Positions 1-8,323 of a stretch of 64,000 nt of DNA are shown in pieces (the first letter of the stretch is position 1; the number at the start of each line of letters is the position of its first letter). A program made the translations under genes and the position numbers. This DNA is from Flavobacterium branchiicola (GTDB taxonomy: Bacteria; Bacteroidota; Bacteroidia; Flavobacteriales; Flavobacteriaceae). Below the pieces are notes generated by a model that saw only the letters and a list, made by a program, of their open reading frames with translations, made no database searches and was not told the DNA's origin. The DNA is taken from the NCBI RefSeq assembly GCF_018383905.1, contig NZ_JAGYWA010000005.1, positions 124,001 to 188,000 of the forward strand, written 5' to 3'.

Positions 1-167
1 AAGTTGTGATAGAATTATTCAATTTTGGAGGCCAATTAGTTTCTAGTGGAACTTATAATATCGAAAGCGGAAGAGTAATCTTAAATCTTGCACATCAACC
101 AGCAGGAATTTATGCTGCCAAAATCAATTTGGAAACTCCGGAATATATTAAAATTATAAAAAAATAA
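1..167 (+). CDS. C-terminal end of a type IX secretion (T9SS) cargo protein, partial
   Basis: An open frame enters from the left edge (first full codon at 3) and stops with TAA at 165-167, giving the last 54 residues of a protein. The tail reads as a small beta-rich domain with a GxYxxxxGR segment, then PAGIYAAKI and a basic KIIKK end. This is the pattern of the type A Por-secretion sorting domain, which directs Bacteroidota proteins through T9SS to the surface, where it is removed. The stop lies 2 bases before the next start, so the two genes are probably co-transcribed. The catalytic part is outside the window, so the function is unknown. The sorting-domain assignment is by motif only. Confidence 0.6.
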   Translation, partial: VVIELFNFGGQLVSSGTYNIESGRVILNLAHQPAGIYAAKINLETPEYIKIIKK

Positions 168-169
168 AA

Positions 170-859
170 ATGAAGAATCTTATCTATCTTTCACTAATCA
201 GTGCTTTGTTTATTTCTTGCGGAGGTGGCTCAGATGATGATACGCCTGCAGAAAATGTAGCTCCAACTGTACCCGTTTTAACTTCACCGTCTGATAATAA
301 GCTTTGTGTTAGCAACACTGTTTCTTTTCAATGGGATAGGGCTACAGATGCAAACAACGATGCTCTTACCTATCAAATTCAGGTTGCAAAAGACAATACG
401 TTTGCACAAATTGCAACAACATTTGATGGAGCAGAAAATACTGCATCTTTTGTTTTAGATAAAAACACCGCTTATTACTGGAGAATTAAAGCAACAGATG
501 CTAAAGGTTTAGCAAGTGCTTATTCATCTGTTTATAAATTTTATACTGCAGGTGAAGTAGTTTTAAATCATTTACCTTTTGCTCCGGAAGCAGTTTCGCC
601 ACTTGTAAATGCTGCTGTAAATGCACCTACTGTTTCCTTAAAATGGAATGCAACAGATGTTGACGCAACAGATGTACTGACTTATGATGTTTATTTTGGG
701 ACGACAAATCCACCAACAGAAAAAGTAAGTGAAAATAAATCTGAAAAAACATTTGATGTTACAACAGTCGCTGCCAAAGAATACTTCTGGAAAGTTGTTG
801 TAAAAGACAATAAAGGAGGAGAAACTGTTGGACAGGTTTGGAAATTCAAAACCAACTAA
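170..859 (+). CDS. Surface lipoprotein with two fibronectin type III-like repeats
   Basis: A 229-residue protein starts with a lipoprotein signal (lipobox LFISC, Cys17) followed by GGGSDDD. An acidic stretch of this kind after the lipid cysteine is known in Bacteroidota as a signal for export to the outer face of the outer membrane. The mature part holds two copies of a beta-sandwich repeat at about 33-125 and 135-229, each with the WRIKATDAKGL or WKVVVKDNKGG pattern near its end that is typical of fibronectin type III domains. There is no catalytic motif. It follows the T9SS cargo gene by 2 bases, suggesting a surface adhesion or carbohydrate-handling partner, but its ligand cannot be told. 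Confidence 0.8.
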   Translation: MKNLIYLSLISALFISCGGGSDDDTPAENVAPTVPVLTSPSDNKLCVSNTVSFQWDRATDANNDALTYQIQVAKDNTFAQIATTFDGAENTASFVLDKNTAYYWRIKATDAKGLASAYSSVYKFYTAGEVVLNHLPFAPEAVSPLVNAAVNAPTVSLKWNATDVDATDVLTYDVYFGTTNPPTEKVSENKSEKTFDVTTVAAKEYFWKVVVKDNKGGETVGQVWKFKTN

Positions 860-888
860 CTTTAATAATTACAATTAGTTAAACCAAG

Positions 889-927
889 AAATCTCATTTT
901 CATTCAGTTGAAAATGGGATTTTTTTT
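889..927. terminator. Bidirectional terminator hairpin
   Basis: The arms at 890-903 and 909-920 (AATCTCATTTTCA against TGAAAATGGGATT, one G-T pair) enclose a 5-base loop. A T run follows on the plus strand and A residues precede it, so it can end both the lipoprotein transcript and the converging hydrolase gene. Confidence 0.7.
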
Positions 928-942
928 ATGCTTTAATTGAAT

Positions 943-1800
943 TTAAAGAACTTCCTCGCAAGTAAAAACTTCTTTTAATCGAACGCCTTTTTCGGTGTGT
1001 TCAACCGTTATAATTTGATTATGTGCATCATGCTCCAGAAATAAATAATAATTATTGTCTGCTGCTGCGTTCAGGAATTTTGACTTTTCCGGCATTGTCA
1101 ATAAAGGTCGTGTATCATACCCCATTACATACGGCAACGGAATATGTCCTGCAGTAGCCAATAAATCAGCACAAAAAACAATTGTTTTATCCTGATATTT
1201 AATATGTGGAATCATTTGTTTTTCGGTATGACCGTCAACATAAAAAATTTCAAAACCCAATTCCTTCGAAAATCCAAAGTCGGTGTTTGGTCTTTCAATA
1301 AAATTCAGTTGACCACTTTCCTGCATTGGTAAAATGTTTTCCGACAAAAAAGAAGCTTTCTCGCGTGCATTTGGCTTTGTGGCCCATTCCCAATGATTTT
1401 CATTGGTCCAGTATTTTGCATTTTTAAAAGCTGGTTCATAACCTGTTTTATCAGAATTCCACTGAACACTTCCTCCACAATGATCAAAATGAAGATGCGT
1501 CATAAAAACATCGGTAATATCATCCCGGTGAAAACCATATTTTGCCAATGATTTATCTATAGAATGCGAACCCCAAAGTGAATAATAACCAAAAAATTTC
1601 TCCGATTGTTTATCTCCCATTCCGGTGTCAATTAAAATCAAACGATTATTGTCTTCAATGAGCAGACAACGAGCAGCAATATCAATTAAATTATTGGCAT
1701 CTGCAGGATTTGTTTTATTCCAGATTGTTTTAGGAACAACACCAAACATAGCGCCTCCATCTAATTTAAAATTTCCGGATTCAATTGGGTAAAGTTTCAT
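943..1800 (-). CDS. Metallo-beta-lactamase-fold hydrolase
   Basis: A 285-residue cytoplasmic-looking protein without a signal peptide. The zinc-binding motif HLHFDH lies at 102-107, preceded by ILIDTGMGD (56-63), with a later His in the VDGHTEKQ segment and an Asp in FCADLLAT. Together these supply the ligands of a two-zinc MBL-fold enzyme. The size and spacing fit the lactonase/AHL-hydrolase-like branch rather than true beta-lactamases or RNase Z. The substrate cannot be inferred. It is monocistronic, convergent with the lipoprotein gene. Confidence 0.85.
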   Translation of the reverse strand: MKLYPIESGNFKLDGGAMFGVVPKTIWNKTNPADANNLIDIAARCLLIEDNNRLILIDTGMGDKQSEKFFGYYSLWGSHSIDKSLAKYGFHRDDITDVFMTHLHFDHCGGSVQWNSDKTGYEPAFKNAKYWTNENHWEWATKPNAREKASFLSENILPMQESGQLNFIERPNTDFGFSKELGFEIFYVDGHTEKQMIPHIKYQDKTIVFCADLLATAGHIPLPYVMGYDTRPLLTMPEKSKFLNAAADNNYYLFLEHDAHNQIITVEHTEKGVRLKEVFTCEEVL

Positions 1801-1881
1801 AAGAATGTATTTCTAGTAAGAAAACAAAGCTAGGAAATACTATATCTATATGCTAAAAAATCTTTTAAACTTTTGCAGTAA

Positions 1882-2805
1882 CTATTCTAATGTTATGGAA
1901 GAACTTCCCATGATTTCTTGTTTATCGAAGAAATTAACAAAATAAGTACCTTTTTTAAACTTGTTTTCATCCCCATTCAAAACACCGTAAGCATTGGTTG
2001 TTTTCCCCTGGTAGTCAACAGCGACTAAAAAACTGTAAACTAAAGCTTTATCATTTCCAAATTCGATCAATTTGTTCTCTCCTAAAACGGTATTCTTTTG
2101 ATCTAATACTTGAACGTAGTACACTTTTTTTCCGGTTTTAGCAACAGAATTTCCACTAACAGAAAAACTGATTTTTAATTTTTGAGTGTTCTTTGCTTTA
2201 GCTGTTTCCAATTCCTTTCCAGAGCTTTTTTCGCGAAAAGCCATTACCTTAAAATTTCCCAAAGAAAGTTTTGAAGCATCTTTTAAAGTAGATTCCAACT
2301 TTTTTTGTTTAGAAATCAACGTATCATTTTCGGCCTTTTGTTTGTACATAACAACGTTCTGGCTCTCTATTTCAGTCAATAAATTTTTATTCTGAGATTT
2401 TAGCTTTTTAACTTCAACAACTTTTGCATCCAATGAAGCTTTTAAATCTGAAAGTTGTTTACGATAAATTTTAATTTGTTCTGCCGAAGGATCTTTTGAA
2501 GCTTTAATAATCTCCATCAGATTCTCAATATTCTTCTTTTCAAGTTCTAATTCTTGCGAAAGTGCTGTTTTTTCAAAAATGGCCACATCATAAGCCAACT
2601 TTAAAGTGTTTAAAGAATCCAGAATATTCTCCTGATCGTGAGACGTTTTATTGGTAGTTCCTACAATTTCTAAAGTATCATTTGTAGGTTTATCAATAAT
2701 AAGACTTGGTTCATTGCTAAAAATAAAATATGTAGCACTAATTCCAAAAACAAAAACTACTGCAAAAAGTGCTTTAATCCAGTTATCCCTGTAATTTTTC
2801 TTCAT
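1882..2805 (-). CDS. Membrane-anchored coiled-coil protein of unknown function
   Basis: 307 residues. A single hydrophobic segment at about 9-29 anchors a periplasmic region that is mostly coiled coil (about 55-190: repeated K/E/L heptads such as LEKKNIENLMEI and LKSQNKNLLTEIESQN). A beta-rich C-terminal domain of about 100 residues follows (VYYVQVLDQKNTVLGE...). I start it at the ATG at 2803-2805 because AGGAG sits 5 bases upstream; a 15-residue extension upstream has no such site. No family name is recognised; similar small coiled-coil anchors are common in Flavobacteriia. It is divergent from the suf locus. Confidence 0.65.
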   Translation of the reverse strand: MKKNYRDNWIKALFAVVFVFGISATYFIFSNEPSLIIDKPTNDTLEIVGTTNKTSHDQENILDSLNTLKLAYDVAIFEKTALSQELELEKKNIENLMEIIKASKDPSAEQIKIYRKQLSDLKASLDAKVVEVKKLKSQNKNLLTEIESQNVVMYKQKAENDTLISKQKKLESTLKDASKLSLGNFKVMAFREKSSGKELETAKAKNTQKLKISFSVSGNSVAKTGKKVYYVQVLDQKNTVLGENKLIEFGNDKALVYSFLVAVDYQGKTTNAYGVLNGDENKFKKGTYFVNFFDKQEIMGSSSITLE

Positions 2806-3054
2806 AATTACTCCTAATTTTATGCAAAAGTACCACAAAATCACATTCAAGCACAGGTAAAAATACGGTATTTTAACTATTAAGTCGTATTTATTGATAA
2901 ATTAGCAGTTTTTGCCTTACATTTTTGTAAGTTTCTTTTTAGTTCTTGCAGAAAAAAGAGATTTATTACAAATTTCTATCATCAAAATAACTTCTATCTA
3001 TTTTAACATTTGTTATAATAATGTCAAGCGTTATGGAAAAAGGTTTTTAAGTCG

Positions 3055-3062
3055 TATCTTTG
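3055..3062 (+). promoter_or_regulatory. -7 box of the suf operon promoter
   Basis: TATCTTTG matches the Bacteroidota TAnnTTTG -7 consensus and leads to a roughly 100-base leader before sufA. No clear TTTG -33 box lies 19-21 bases upstream, so a positive factor may help. Positions 2806-3171 hold no convincing gene; this box is the only signal I see there. Confidence 0.5.
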
Positions 3063-3171
3063 CGGATAATTTCATTTCAACATTGACAGACAGCACTTTA
3101 AAATGTAATAATTTAATTACTTTTTAATGTATAATTAAGGAATGTTGAAAAGATAAATACCATAAAAAAAA

Positions 3172-3501
3172 ATGATAAAAGTTTCTGATACAGCCAAAAA
3201 GAAAATCATTGACCTGATGACTGATGATGGTTTTGATGCCACTCATGACTATGTACGTGTAGGTGTGAAAAGCGGTGGATGCTCTGGTTTGTCTTATGAT
3301 TTAAAATTTGACAAAACCAAAGGCGACGACGATAAAATATTCGTAGATAACGACATACAAATTGCAGTTGAAAAAAAATCATTTCTATATTTAGCCGGAA
3401 CAATTTTAGAATTCTCTGGCGGATTAAACGGAAAAGGATTTGTTTTCAATAACCCAAATGCTAGCAGAACTTGTGGCTGCGGAGAATCATTTTCTCTTTA
3501 G
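3172..3501 (+). CDS. sufA: A-type iron-sulfur carrier (HesB/IscA/SufA family)
   Basis: 109 residues, the usual length of the family. The three conserved cysteines are present: Cys37 in SGGCSGLSY, and Cys101 and Cys103 in TCGCGESF at the C-terminus. A-type carriers receive Fe-S clusters from the SufBCD scaffold and pass them to target proteins in the cytoplasm. It is the first gene of the suf locus, 88 bases upstream of sufB. Sequence alone does not separate SufA from IscA or ErpA; context favours SufA. Confidence 0.92.
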   Translation: MIKVSDTAKKKIIDLMTDDGFDATHDYVRVGVKSGGCSGLSYDLKFDKTKGDDDKIFVDNDIQIAVEKKSFLYLAGTILEFSGGLNGKGFVFNNPNASRTCGCGESFSL

Positions 3502-3560
3502 TCAAAAGCCGAAAGTTATAAAGTCGTAAAGACTGTTTCGTGACTTCCCAACTTTTGACT
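3500..3560. repeat. Intergenic inverted repeat between sufA and sufB
   Basis: AGTCAAAAG at 3500-3508 pairs with CTTTTGACT at 3552-3560, and the interior carries several AAAGTC/GACTT words. The same AAAGTC-rich text recurs at 6296-6340 and 6701-6816 in this operon, so it is one family of dispersed intergenic element. It could form an RNA hairpin between sufA and sufB. Confidence 0.55.
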
Positions 3561-3589
3561 TTAAAACCTTAAGACAACATTAAAATATA

Positions 3590-5038
3590 ATGAGCAAATA
3601 CACCGAAGACGATTTAAAAATCGAACTGGAAACAAAAGAATATGAGTACGGATTTTATACTAATATAGAATCTGAGACTTTTCCTATTGGCTTAAACGAA
3701 GATATTGTTCGCGCAATTTCTCTTAAAAAAGAAGAACCGGAATGGATGACGGAATGGCGCATCGAAGCTTTCCGAGCATGGAAAGAAATGATTGAACCAG
3801 AATGGGCAAATGTTCATTATGAAAAGCCAGATTTTCAGGCAATCTCTTATTATTCAGCTCCAAAACAAGTAGATCCTAACAAAACTTTGGACGATGTTGA
3901 TCCTGAATTGTTGGAGATGTACAAAAAATTGGGGATTTCTGTTGATGAACAAAAAATGATGAACAATGTCGCTATGGATATTGTTGTCGATTCTGTTTCT
4001 GTTGCAACAACTTTCAAGAAAACTTTAGCCGAAAAAGGAATTATTTTCTGTCCAATTTCTGAAGCAATTAAAGAACATCCAGAATTAGTAAAAAAATATT
4101 TAGGTACGGTTGTTCCTCAAAAAGATAACTTTTATGCGGCGCTAAACTCAGCAGTTTTCTCTGACGGAAGTTTCTGTTATATTCCAAAAGGCGTTCGTTG
4201 CCCGATGGAACTTTCAACTTATTTTAGAATTAACCAAGCAGGAACCGGACAATTCGAAAGAACTTTAGTTATTGCTGATGCAGGAAGCTACGTTTCTTAC
4301 CTTGAAGGATGTACAGCGCCAAGCCGTGATGAAAACCAATTACACGCTGCTGTGGTTGAATTAATCGCTTTGGATGATGCTGAAATTAAATATTCTACAG
4401 TTCAAAACTGGTTCCCTGGAAATAAAGAAGGAAAAGGTGGGGTTTACAACTTTGTAACTAAAAGAGGTCTATGCGAAACAAACGCTAAAATTTCTTGGAC
4501 ACAAGTTGAAACGGGGTCTGCTGTAACTTGGAAATATCCATCTTGTGTGCTTAAAGGAGATAATTCAGTAGGAGAATTTTATTCTATTGCTGTTACTAAT
4601 AACTTCCAACAAGCAGATACTGGAACAAAAATGATCCATTTAGGTAAAAACACTAAATCGACTATTATTTCTAAAGGTATTTCGGCTGGAAAATCACAAA
4701 ATAGCTACCGTGGTTTAGTGCAGATTTCGCCAAGAGCAGAAAATGCAAGAAACTTTTCTCAATGTGACTCCTTATTAATGGGTAATAATTGCGGCGCACA
4801 TACTTTCCCTTACATCGAAAGTAAAAATCCATCTGCAAAAATCGAGCACGAAGCAACTACAAGTAAAATTGGAGAAGATCAGGTTTTTTATTGTAACCAA
4901 AGAGGTATTCCGACTGAAAAAGCGATTGCCTTAATTGTAAACGGTTTCAGTAAAGATGTATTGAATAAATTGCCAATGGAATTTGCTGTTGAAGCGCAGA
5001 AATTATTAGAGATTTCTTTAGAAGGTTCTGTAGGATAA
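3590..5038 (+). CDS. sufB: Fe-S cluster assembly scaffold SufB
   Basis: 482 residues, full length for SufB. It shows the family's right-handed beta-helix core, with the conserved [42 protein letters not shown] and [42 protein letters not shown] blocks (described by parts; about 198-470). SufB forms the SufBC2D scaffold on which sulfur from SufS-SufE and iron are built into a cluster. The next gene starts 7 bases after the stop, implying translational coupling. Confidence 0.97.
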   Translation: MSKYTEDDLKIELETKEYEYGFYTNIESETFPIGLNEDIVRAISLKKEEPEWMTEWRIEAFRAWKEMIEPEWANVHYEKPDFQAISYYSAPKQVDPNKTLDDVDPELLEMYKKLGISVDEQKMMNNVAMDIVVDSVSVATTFKKTLAEKGIIFCPISEAIKEHPELVKKYLGTVVPQKDNFYAALNSAVFSDGSFCYIPKGVRCPMELSTYFRINQAGTGQFERTLVIADAGSYVSYLEGCTAPSRDENQLHAAVVELIALDDAEIKYSTVQNWFPGNKEGKGGVYNFVTKRGLCETNAKISWTQVETGSAVTWKYPSCVLKGDNSVGEFYSIAVTNNFQQADTGTKMIHLGKNTKSTIISKGISAGKSQNSYRGLVQISPRAENARNFSQCDSLLMGNNCGAHTFPYIESKNPSAKIEHEATTSKIGEDQVFYCNQRGIPTEKAIALIVNGFSKDVLNKLPMEFAVEAQKLLEISLEGSVG

Positions 5039-5045
5039 TTTTAAG

Positions 5046-5534
5046 ATGGAAAATAAAAAAGTCATCATTTTAGGTTCTTCCAGAAAAAACGGAAACACTA
5101 CAAAAATTGTGGATGCACTTTCAAAAGAACACAATATAGATATCATTAATTTAAGTGATTATTCGATATCCTATTATGATTACGAAAGCAAAAATATAGA
5201 AGACGATTTTCTGCCTTTAATCAGAGGAATTCTTGAAAAATATGACACTTTAATTTTTGCAACACCGGTTTACTGGTATAATATGAGTGGTATTATGAAA
5301 GTCTTTTTTGATCGTTTTTCAGATTTGATCCGAATTGAAAAAGAAACCGGAAGAAAACTAAGAGGAAAGAAAATTGGAGTGATATCAAACTCACACGATG
5401 ATGCAATTGAAGATGGTTTTTACTTTCCTTTCAAAAAATCAGCCGATTATTTAGGCATGGAATATTTAGGACACGCACATTACAATGCGAACATCTTAAA
5501 CCAACAAACAAAAATAGAATTGACATTTATATAA
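5046..5534 (+). CDS. NADPH-dependent FMN reductase/flavodoxin-fold protein
   Basis: 162 residues with a flavodoxin-like fold. The N-terminal phosphate loop for FMN is LGSSRKNGNTTKI (about 9-21), and a FATPVYWYNMSGIMKVFFDRF block at about 71-91 is typical of the NAD(P)H:FMN reductase family. The C-terminus is slightly short. It lies between sufB and sufC with spacings of 7 and 11 bases, so it is part of the suf operon. An electron donor for cluster assembly, or a redox sensor, is a plausible role, but that is inference from position only. Confidence 0.8.
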   Translation: MENKKVIILGSSRKNGNTTKIVDALSKEHNIDIINLSDYSISYYDYESKNIEDDFLPLIRGILEKYDTLIFATPVYWYNMSGIMKVFFDRFSDLIRIEKETGRKLRGKKIGVISNSHDDAIEDGFYFPFKKSADYLGMEYLGHAHYNANILNQQTKIELTFI

Positions 5535-5545
5535 AATAAAGAACA

Positions 5546-6292
5546 ATGTTATCAATAAAAAACCTTCACGCCGCAATTGGTGATAAAGAAATCCTTAAGG
5601 GAATTAATATAGAAGTTAAAGCTGGAGAAGTTCACGCGATAATGGGACCAAACGGTTCTGGAAAAAGTACACTTTCTGCTGTTATTGCAGGAAACGAAAA
5701 TTATGAAGTTACAGAAGGAGAGGTAATTCTTGACGGAGAAGATCTTGCTGATCTTGCTCCTGAAGAAAGAGCACACAAAGGTGTTTTCCTTTCTTTTCAA
5801 TATCCGGTAGAAATTCCTGGAGTTAGTGTAACTAACTTTATGAAAACTGCTATCAACGAAACTCGTAAAGCAAACGGCCAAGAAGAAATGCCTGCAAACG
5901 AAATGCTGAAAGTAATTCGCGAGAAATCTGAATTGTTAGAAATCGACCGTAAATTTTTATCTCGTTCTTTAAATGAAGGTTTTTCTGGAGGAGAGAAAAA
6001 AAGAAACGAGATTTTCCAAATGGCAATGTTAGAGCCAAAATTAGCAATCCTTGATGAAACCGATTCAGGTCTTGATATCGATGCTTTAAGAATTGTGGCT
6101 AATGGTGTAAACAAATTAAAAAGCGACAAAAACGCAATTATCGTTATTACACACTACCAACGTTTATTAGATTATATCGTTCCAGATTTCGTTCATGTTC
6201 TTTACAACGGAAGAATCGTAAAATCAGGAGGAAAAGAATTGGCTTACGAATTAGAAGAAAAAGGATACGACTGGATCAAAGCAGAAAACTAA
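5546..6292 (+). CDS. sufC: Fe-S cluster assembly ATPase SufC
   Basis: 248 residues, an ABC-type ATPase without membrane domain. It has Walker A GPNGSGKST (about 34-42), a Q-loop in FLSFQYPVEIPG, the SufC signature FSGGEKKRNEIFQMAMLEP, and Walker B LAILDETDSGLDID, with the H-loop histidine in VITHYQRL. SufC drives conformational change in SufB-SufD during cluster assembly. It is normally next to sufD; here a broken gene separates them. Confidence 0.97.
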   Translation: MLSIKNLHAAIGDKEILKGINIEVKAGEVHAIMGPNGSGKSTLSAVIAGNENYEVTEGEVILDGEDLADLAPEERAHKGVFLSFQYPVEIPGVSVTNFMKTAINETRKANGQEEMPANEMLKVIREKSELLEIDRKFLSRSLNEGFSGGEKKRNEIFQMAMLEPKLAILDETDSGLDIDALRIVANGVNKLKSDKNAIIVITHYQRLLDYIVPDFVHVLYNGRIVKSGGKELAYELEEKGYDWIKAEN

Positions 6293-6339
6293 AACAGTCG
6301 TAAAGTCGAAAGTCTAAAGTTATAAAGTCCAAAAACTAG

Positions 6340-6708
6340 ATGAGTAAGTTCAGATCGTTTGAAGAAATAAATTCTTGGCAAAAATCTCGAATCTTCAACA
6401 AAAAAATATATTTGATTACTGAGAATTCTAATTTTAAAAAAGACTTTGATTTTGTTAGACAAATAAGACGTGCATCACTTTCTATATCATCAAATATAGC
6501 AGAAGGTTTTTAGAGAAATACAGATAAAGAGTTTGTTTATTTTTTATACGTAGCCAAAGCATCTGCAGGAGAAGTAAGATCTCAATTATATTTAGCTTTT
6601 GATTTAGAATATATTATAAAAGAAGAATTTGAAATGCTTTTAGAGTCGGTTACAGAAATATCGAAATTATTAAGCGGTTTCATTAAATATTTGAGCCCAA
6701 AGTCATAA
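6340..6708 (+). pseudogene. Four-helix-bundle (S23/IVP-type) protein gene with an in-frame TAG
   Basis: The frame from ATG 6340 to TAA 6708 is 123 codons and open except for one TAG at codon 58 (6511-6513). Before it the product reads FVRQIRRASLSISSNIAEGF, and after it RNTDKEFVYFLYVAKASAGE continues the same family. These proteins, named for the S23 intervening-sequence protein of 23S rRNA, usually have a continuous IAEGF-x-R core, so a single change (for example GAG to TAG) explains the break. It lies between sufC and sufD and is flanked by AAAGTC-type repeats, suggesting a later insertion. Function is unknown; stop-codon readthrough is possible but unproven. Confidence 0.75.
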
Positions 6709-6816
6709 AGTCGAAAGTCATAAAGTCTCCAACTTTATGCTTTAAATTTTTAACCTTTTGGCAAAAACAGTCGGCAATCCAAAGTCTTTCGACTTTCGAC
6801 TTTCGACTTTAAGACT
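6701..6816. repeat. AAAGTC-type intergenic repeat before sufD
   Basis: The stretch contains repeated AAAGTCATAAAGTCGAAAGTC words and, further on, the inverse TTTCGACTTTCGACTTTCG, so it can fold back on itself. A similar block sits at 6296-6340, so the broken four-helix-bundle gene is bracketed by members of the same repeat family. A TTG-initiated extension of sufD through this repeat (from 6758) is unlikely to be coding. Confidence 0.6.
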
Positions 6817-6826
6817 AAAAAAAGAA

Positions 6827-8143
6827 ATGGATTTAAAAGAAAAATTAGTATCGTCTTTTATGGCTTTTGAAGAGCGTGTCGATGTGCATTCAGACTTGCA
6901 CGACGTACGTACAGCAGCTATAAAAAACTTTGAAAATAAAGGTTTCCCAACCAAAAAAGATGAAGCATGGAAATATACATCGCTAAATGCCATTTTAAAA
7001 AATGACTTTACGGTTTTTCCAAAGCAGGAAAATGCAATCGAATTCAATCAGGTAAAAAAATACTTTTTACATGAAATTGACACTTATAAATTGGTTTTTA
7101 TTGATGGTGTTTTTAGTTCGCATTTGTCTTCTACAACACATGAAGGAATCGATGTTTGCTTGATGTCTTCGGCATTGACCAAACCAAAATATAAAATGAT
7201 TATTGACAAATATTTCAATAAAATTGCAAGCAAAGACGAAAGTTTGACTACGTTGAATACTGCTTTTGCAATGGAAGGTGCGTTTATCAATATTCCGCAA
7301 AAGAAAGTAGCTGATAAACCTATTGAGATCATGTATTTTTCAACTGGAAACGAAGCTGCATTATTGGTTCAACCTAGAAATTTGATTATTGTGGGTGAAA
7401 ATTCACATGTTCAAATTATCGAGCGTCACCAAAGTTTGAATGAAAATCCGGTTTTAACGAATTCCGTTACAGAGATTTTTGCACAAAAACGTGCCATTGT
7501 TGATTATTACAAAATTCAAAACGATAATAGCGAAGCAAACTTAGTTGACAACACTTACGTTTCTCAACAACAAGAAAGCCACGCTTACGTTCATACGTTT
7601 TCATTTGGAGGAAACCTTACACGTAACAACTTAAACTTTTACCATTTCGGAGAAAGATTGACAAGTACCCTTAACGGAATCTCTATTTTGAATGACAAGC
7701 AACACGTTGACCATTATACTTTGGTAAACCACGCACAGCCAAACTGCGAAAGTTTCCAAGATTATAAAGGAATCTTCTCTGATCGTTCGACAGGAGTTTT
7801 CAACGGAAAAGTTTTGGTTGAAAAAGAAGCTCAAAAAACAAATGCTTTCCAAAAAAGTAACAACATTTTATTGAGTGACAAAGCTACAATCAATGCTAAA
7901 CCACAATTGGAAATTTTTGCTGATGACGTAAAATGTTCTCACGGATGTACAGTTGGACAATTGGATGAAACAGCAATGTTCTACATGCAATCTCGCGGAA
8001 TCCCGAAAAAAGAAGCTAAAGCTTTATTGATGTACGCATTCTCAAATGCCGTAATCGAAAGCATCAAAATACCAGAATTAAAACAAAGAATTACTAAAAT
8101 CATCGCTACGAAATTAGGCGTGAATTTAGGATTTGATTTGTAG
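6827..8143 (+). CDS. sufD: Fe-S cluster assembly protein SufD
   Basis: 438 residues from the ATG at 6827, which has AAAGAA just upstream and begins MDLKEKLVSSF as flavobacterial SufD proteins do. The family's beta-helix region carries NNLNFYHFGERLTSTLNG, DHYTLVNHAQPNCESFQDYKGIF and KCSHGCTVGQLDETAMFYMQSRGIPKKEAKALL (described by parts). SufD pairs with SufB in the SufBC2D scaffold and is linked to iron acquisition. It ends the first half of the suf operon; sufS follows 1.75 kb later. Confidence 0.95.
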   Translation: MDLKEKLVSSFMAFEERVDVHSDLHDVRTAAIKNFENKGFPTKKDEAWKYTSLNAILKNDFTVFPKQENAIEFNQVKKYFLHEIDTYKLVFIDGVFSSHLSSTTHEGIDVCLMSSALTKPKYKMIIDKYFNKIASKDESLTTLNTAFAMEGAFINIPQKKVADKPIEIMYFSTGNEAALLVQPRNLIIVGENSHVQIIERHQSLNENPVLTNSVTEIFAQKRAIVDYYKIQNDNSEANLVDNTYVSQQQESHAYVHTFSFGGNLTRNNLNFYHFGERLTSTLNGISILNDKQHVDHYTLVNHAQPNCESFQDYKGIFSDRSTGVFNGKVLVEKEAQKTNAFQKSNNILLSDKATINAKPQLEIFADDVKCSHGCTVGQLDETAMFYMQSRGIPKKEAKALLMYAFSNAVIESIKIPELKQRITKIIATKLGVNLGFDL

Positions 8144-8177
8144 TCTAGGTTTTACCGAAAAGACACAAAGGTTACGC

Positions 8178-8314
8178 AAAGTTCGCAAAGTTTTTATTTA
8201 AACTTTGCGAACTTTTTGTATTTGTATCTTGCGTCTCTCCTGCGAGGTTTTCAAAACCTCGTAGGTATCGAAACTCAAAACTTTATACCTACAAGGTTTT
8301 GAAAACCTTGCAGG
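8178..8314. repeat. Compound palindromic intergenic element
   Basis: There are three hairpins in the gap after sufD. AAAGTTCGCAAAGTTT (8178-8193) pairs with its complement at 8200-8215. Two 29-base near-palindromes then lie in opposite orientation: 8239-8267 (CCTGCGAGGTTTTCAAAACC...) and 8286-8314 (TACCTACAAGGTTTTGAAAA...). The second matches the reverse complement of the first except for two bases, so the pair forms a larger inverted repeat. It may end the sufD transcript. The shape is that of a small non-autonomous mobile element. Confidence 0.65.
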
Positions 8315-8323
8315 AATAGACAA

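Noticed and set aside
1305..1487. 60-residue frame inside the MBL-fold gene
   Set aside because: It is an alternate frame of the same strand within a well supported gene, with no family match.
6758..6826. Longer sufD starting at TTG 6758
   Set aside because: The extra 23 codons are the AAAGTC-type repeat, and the ATG at 6827 gives the usual SufD N-terminus.
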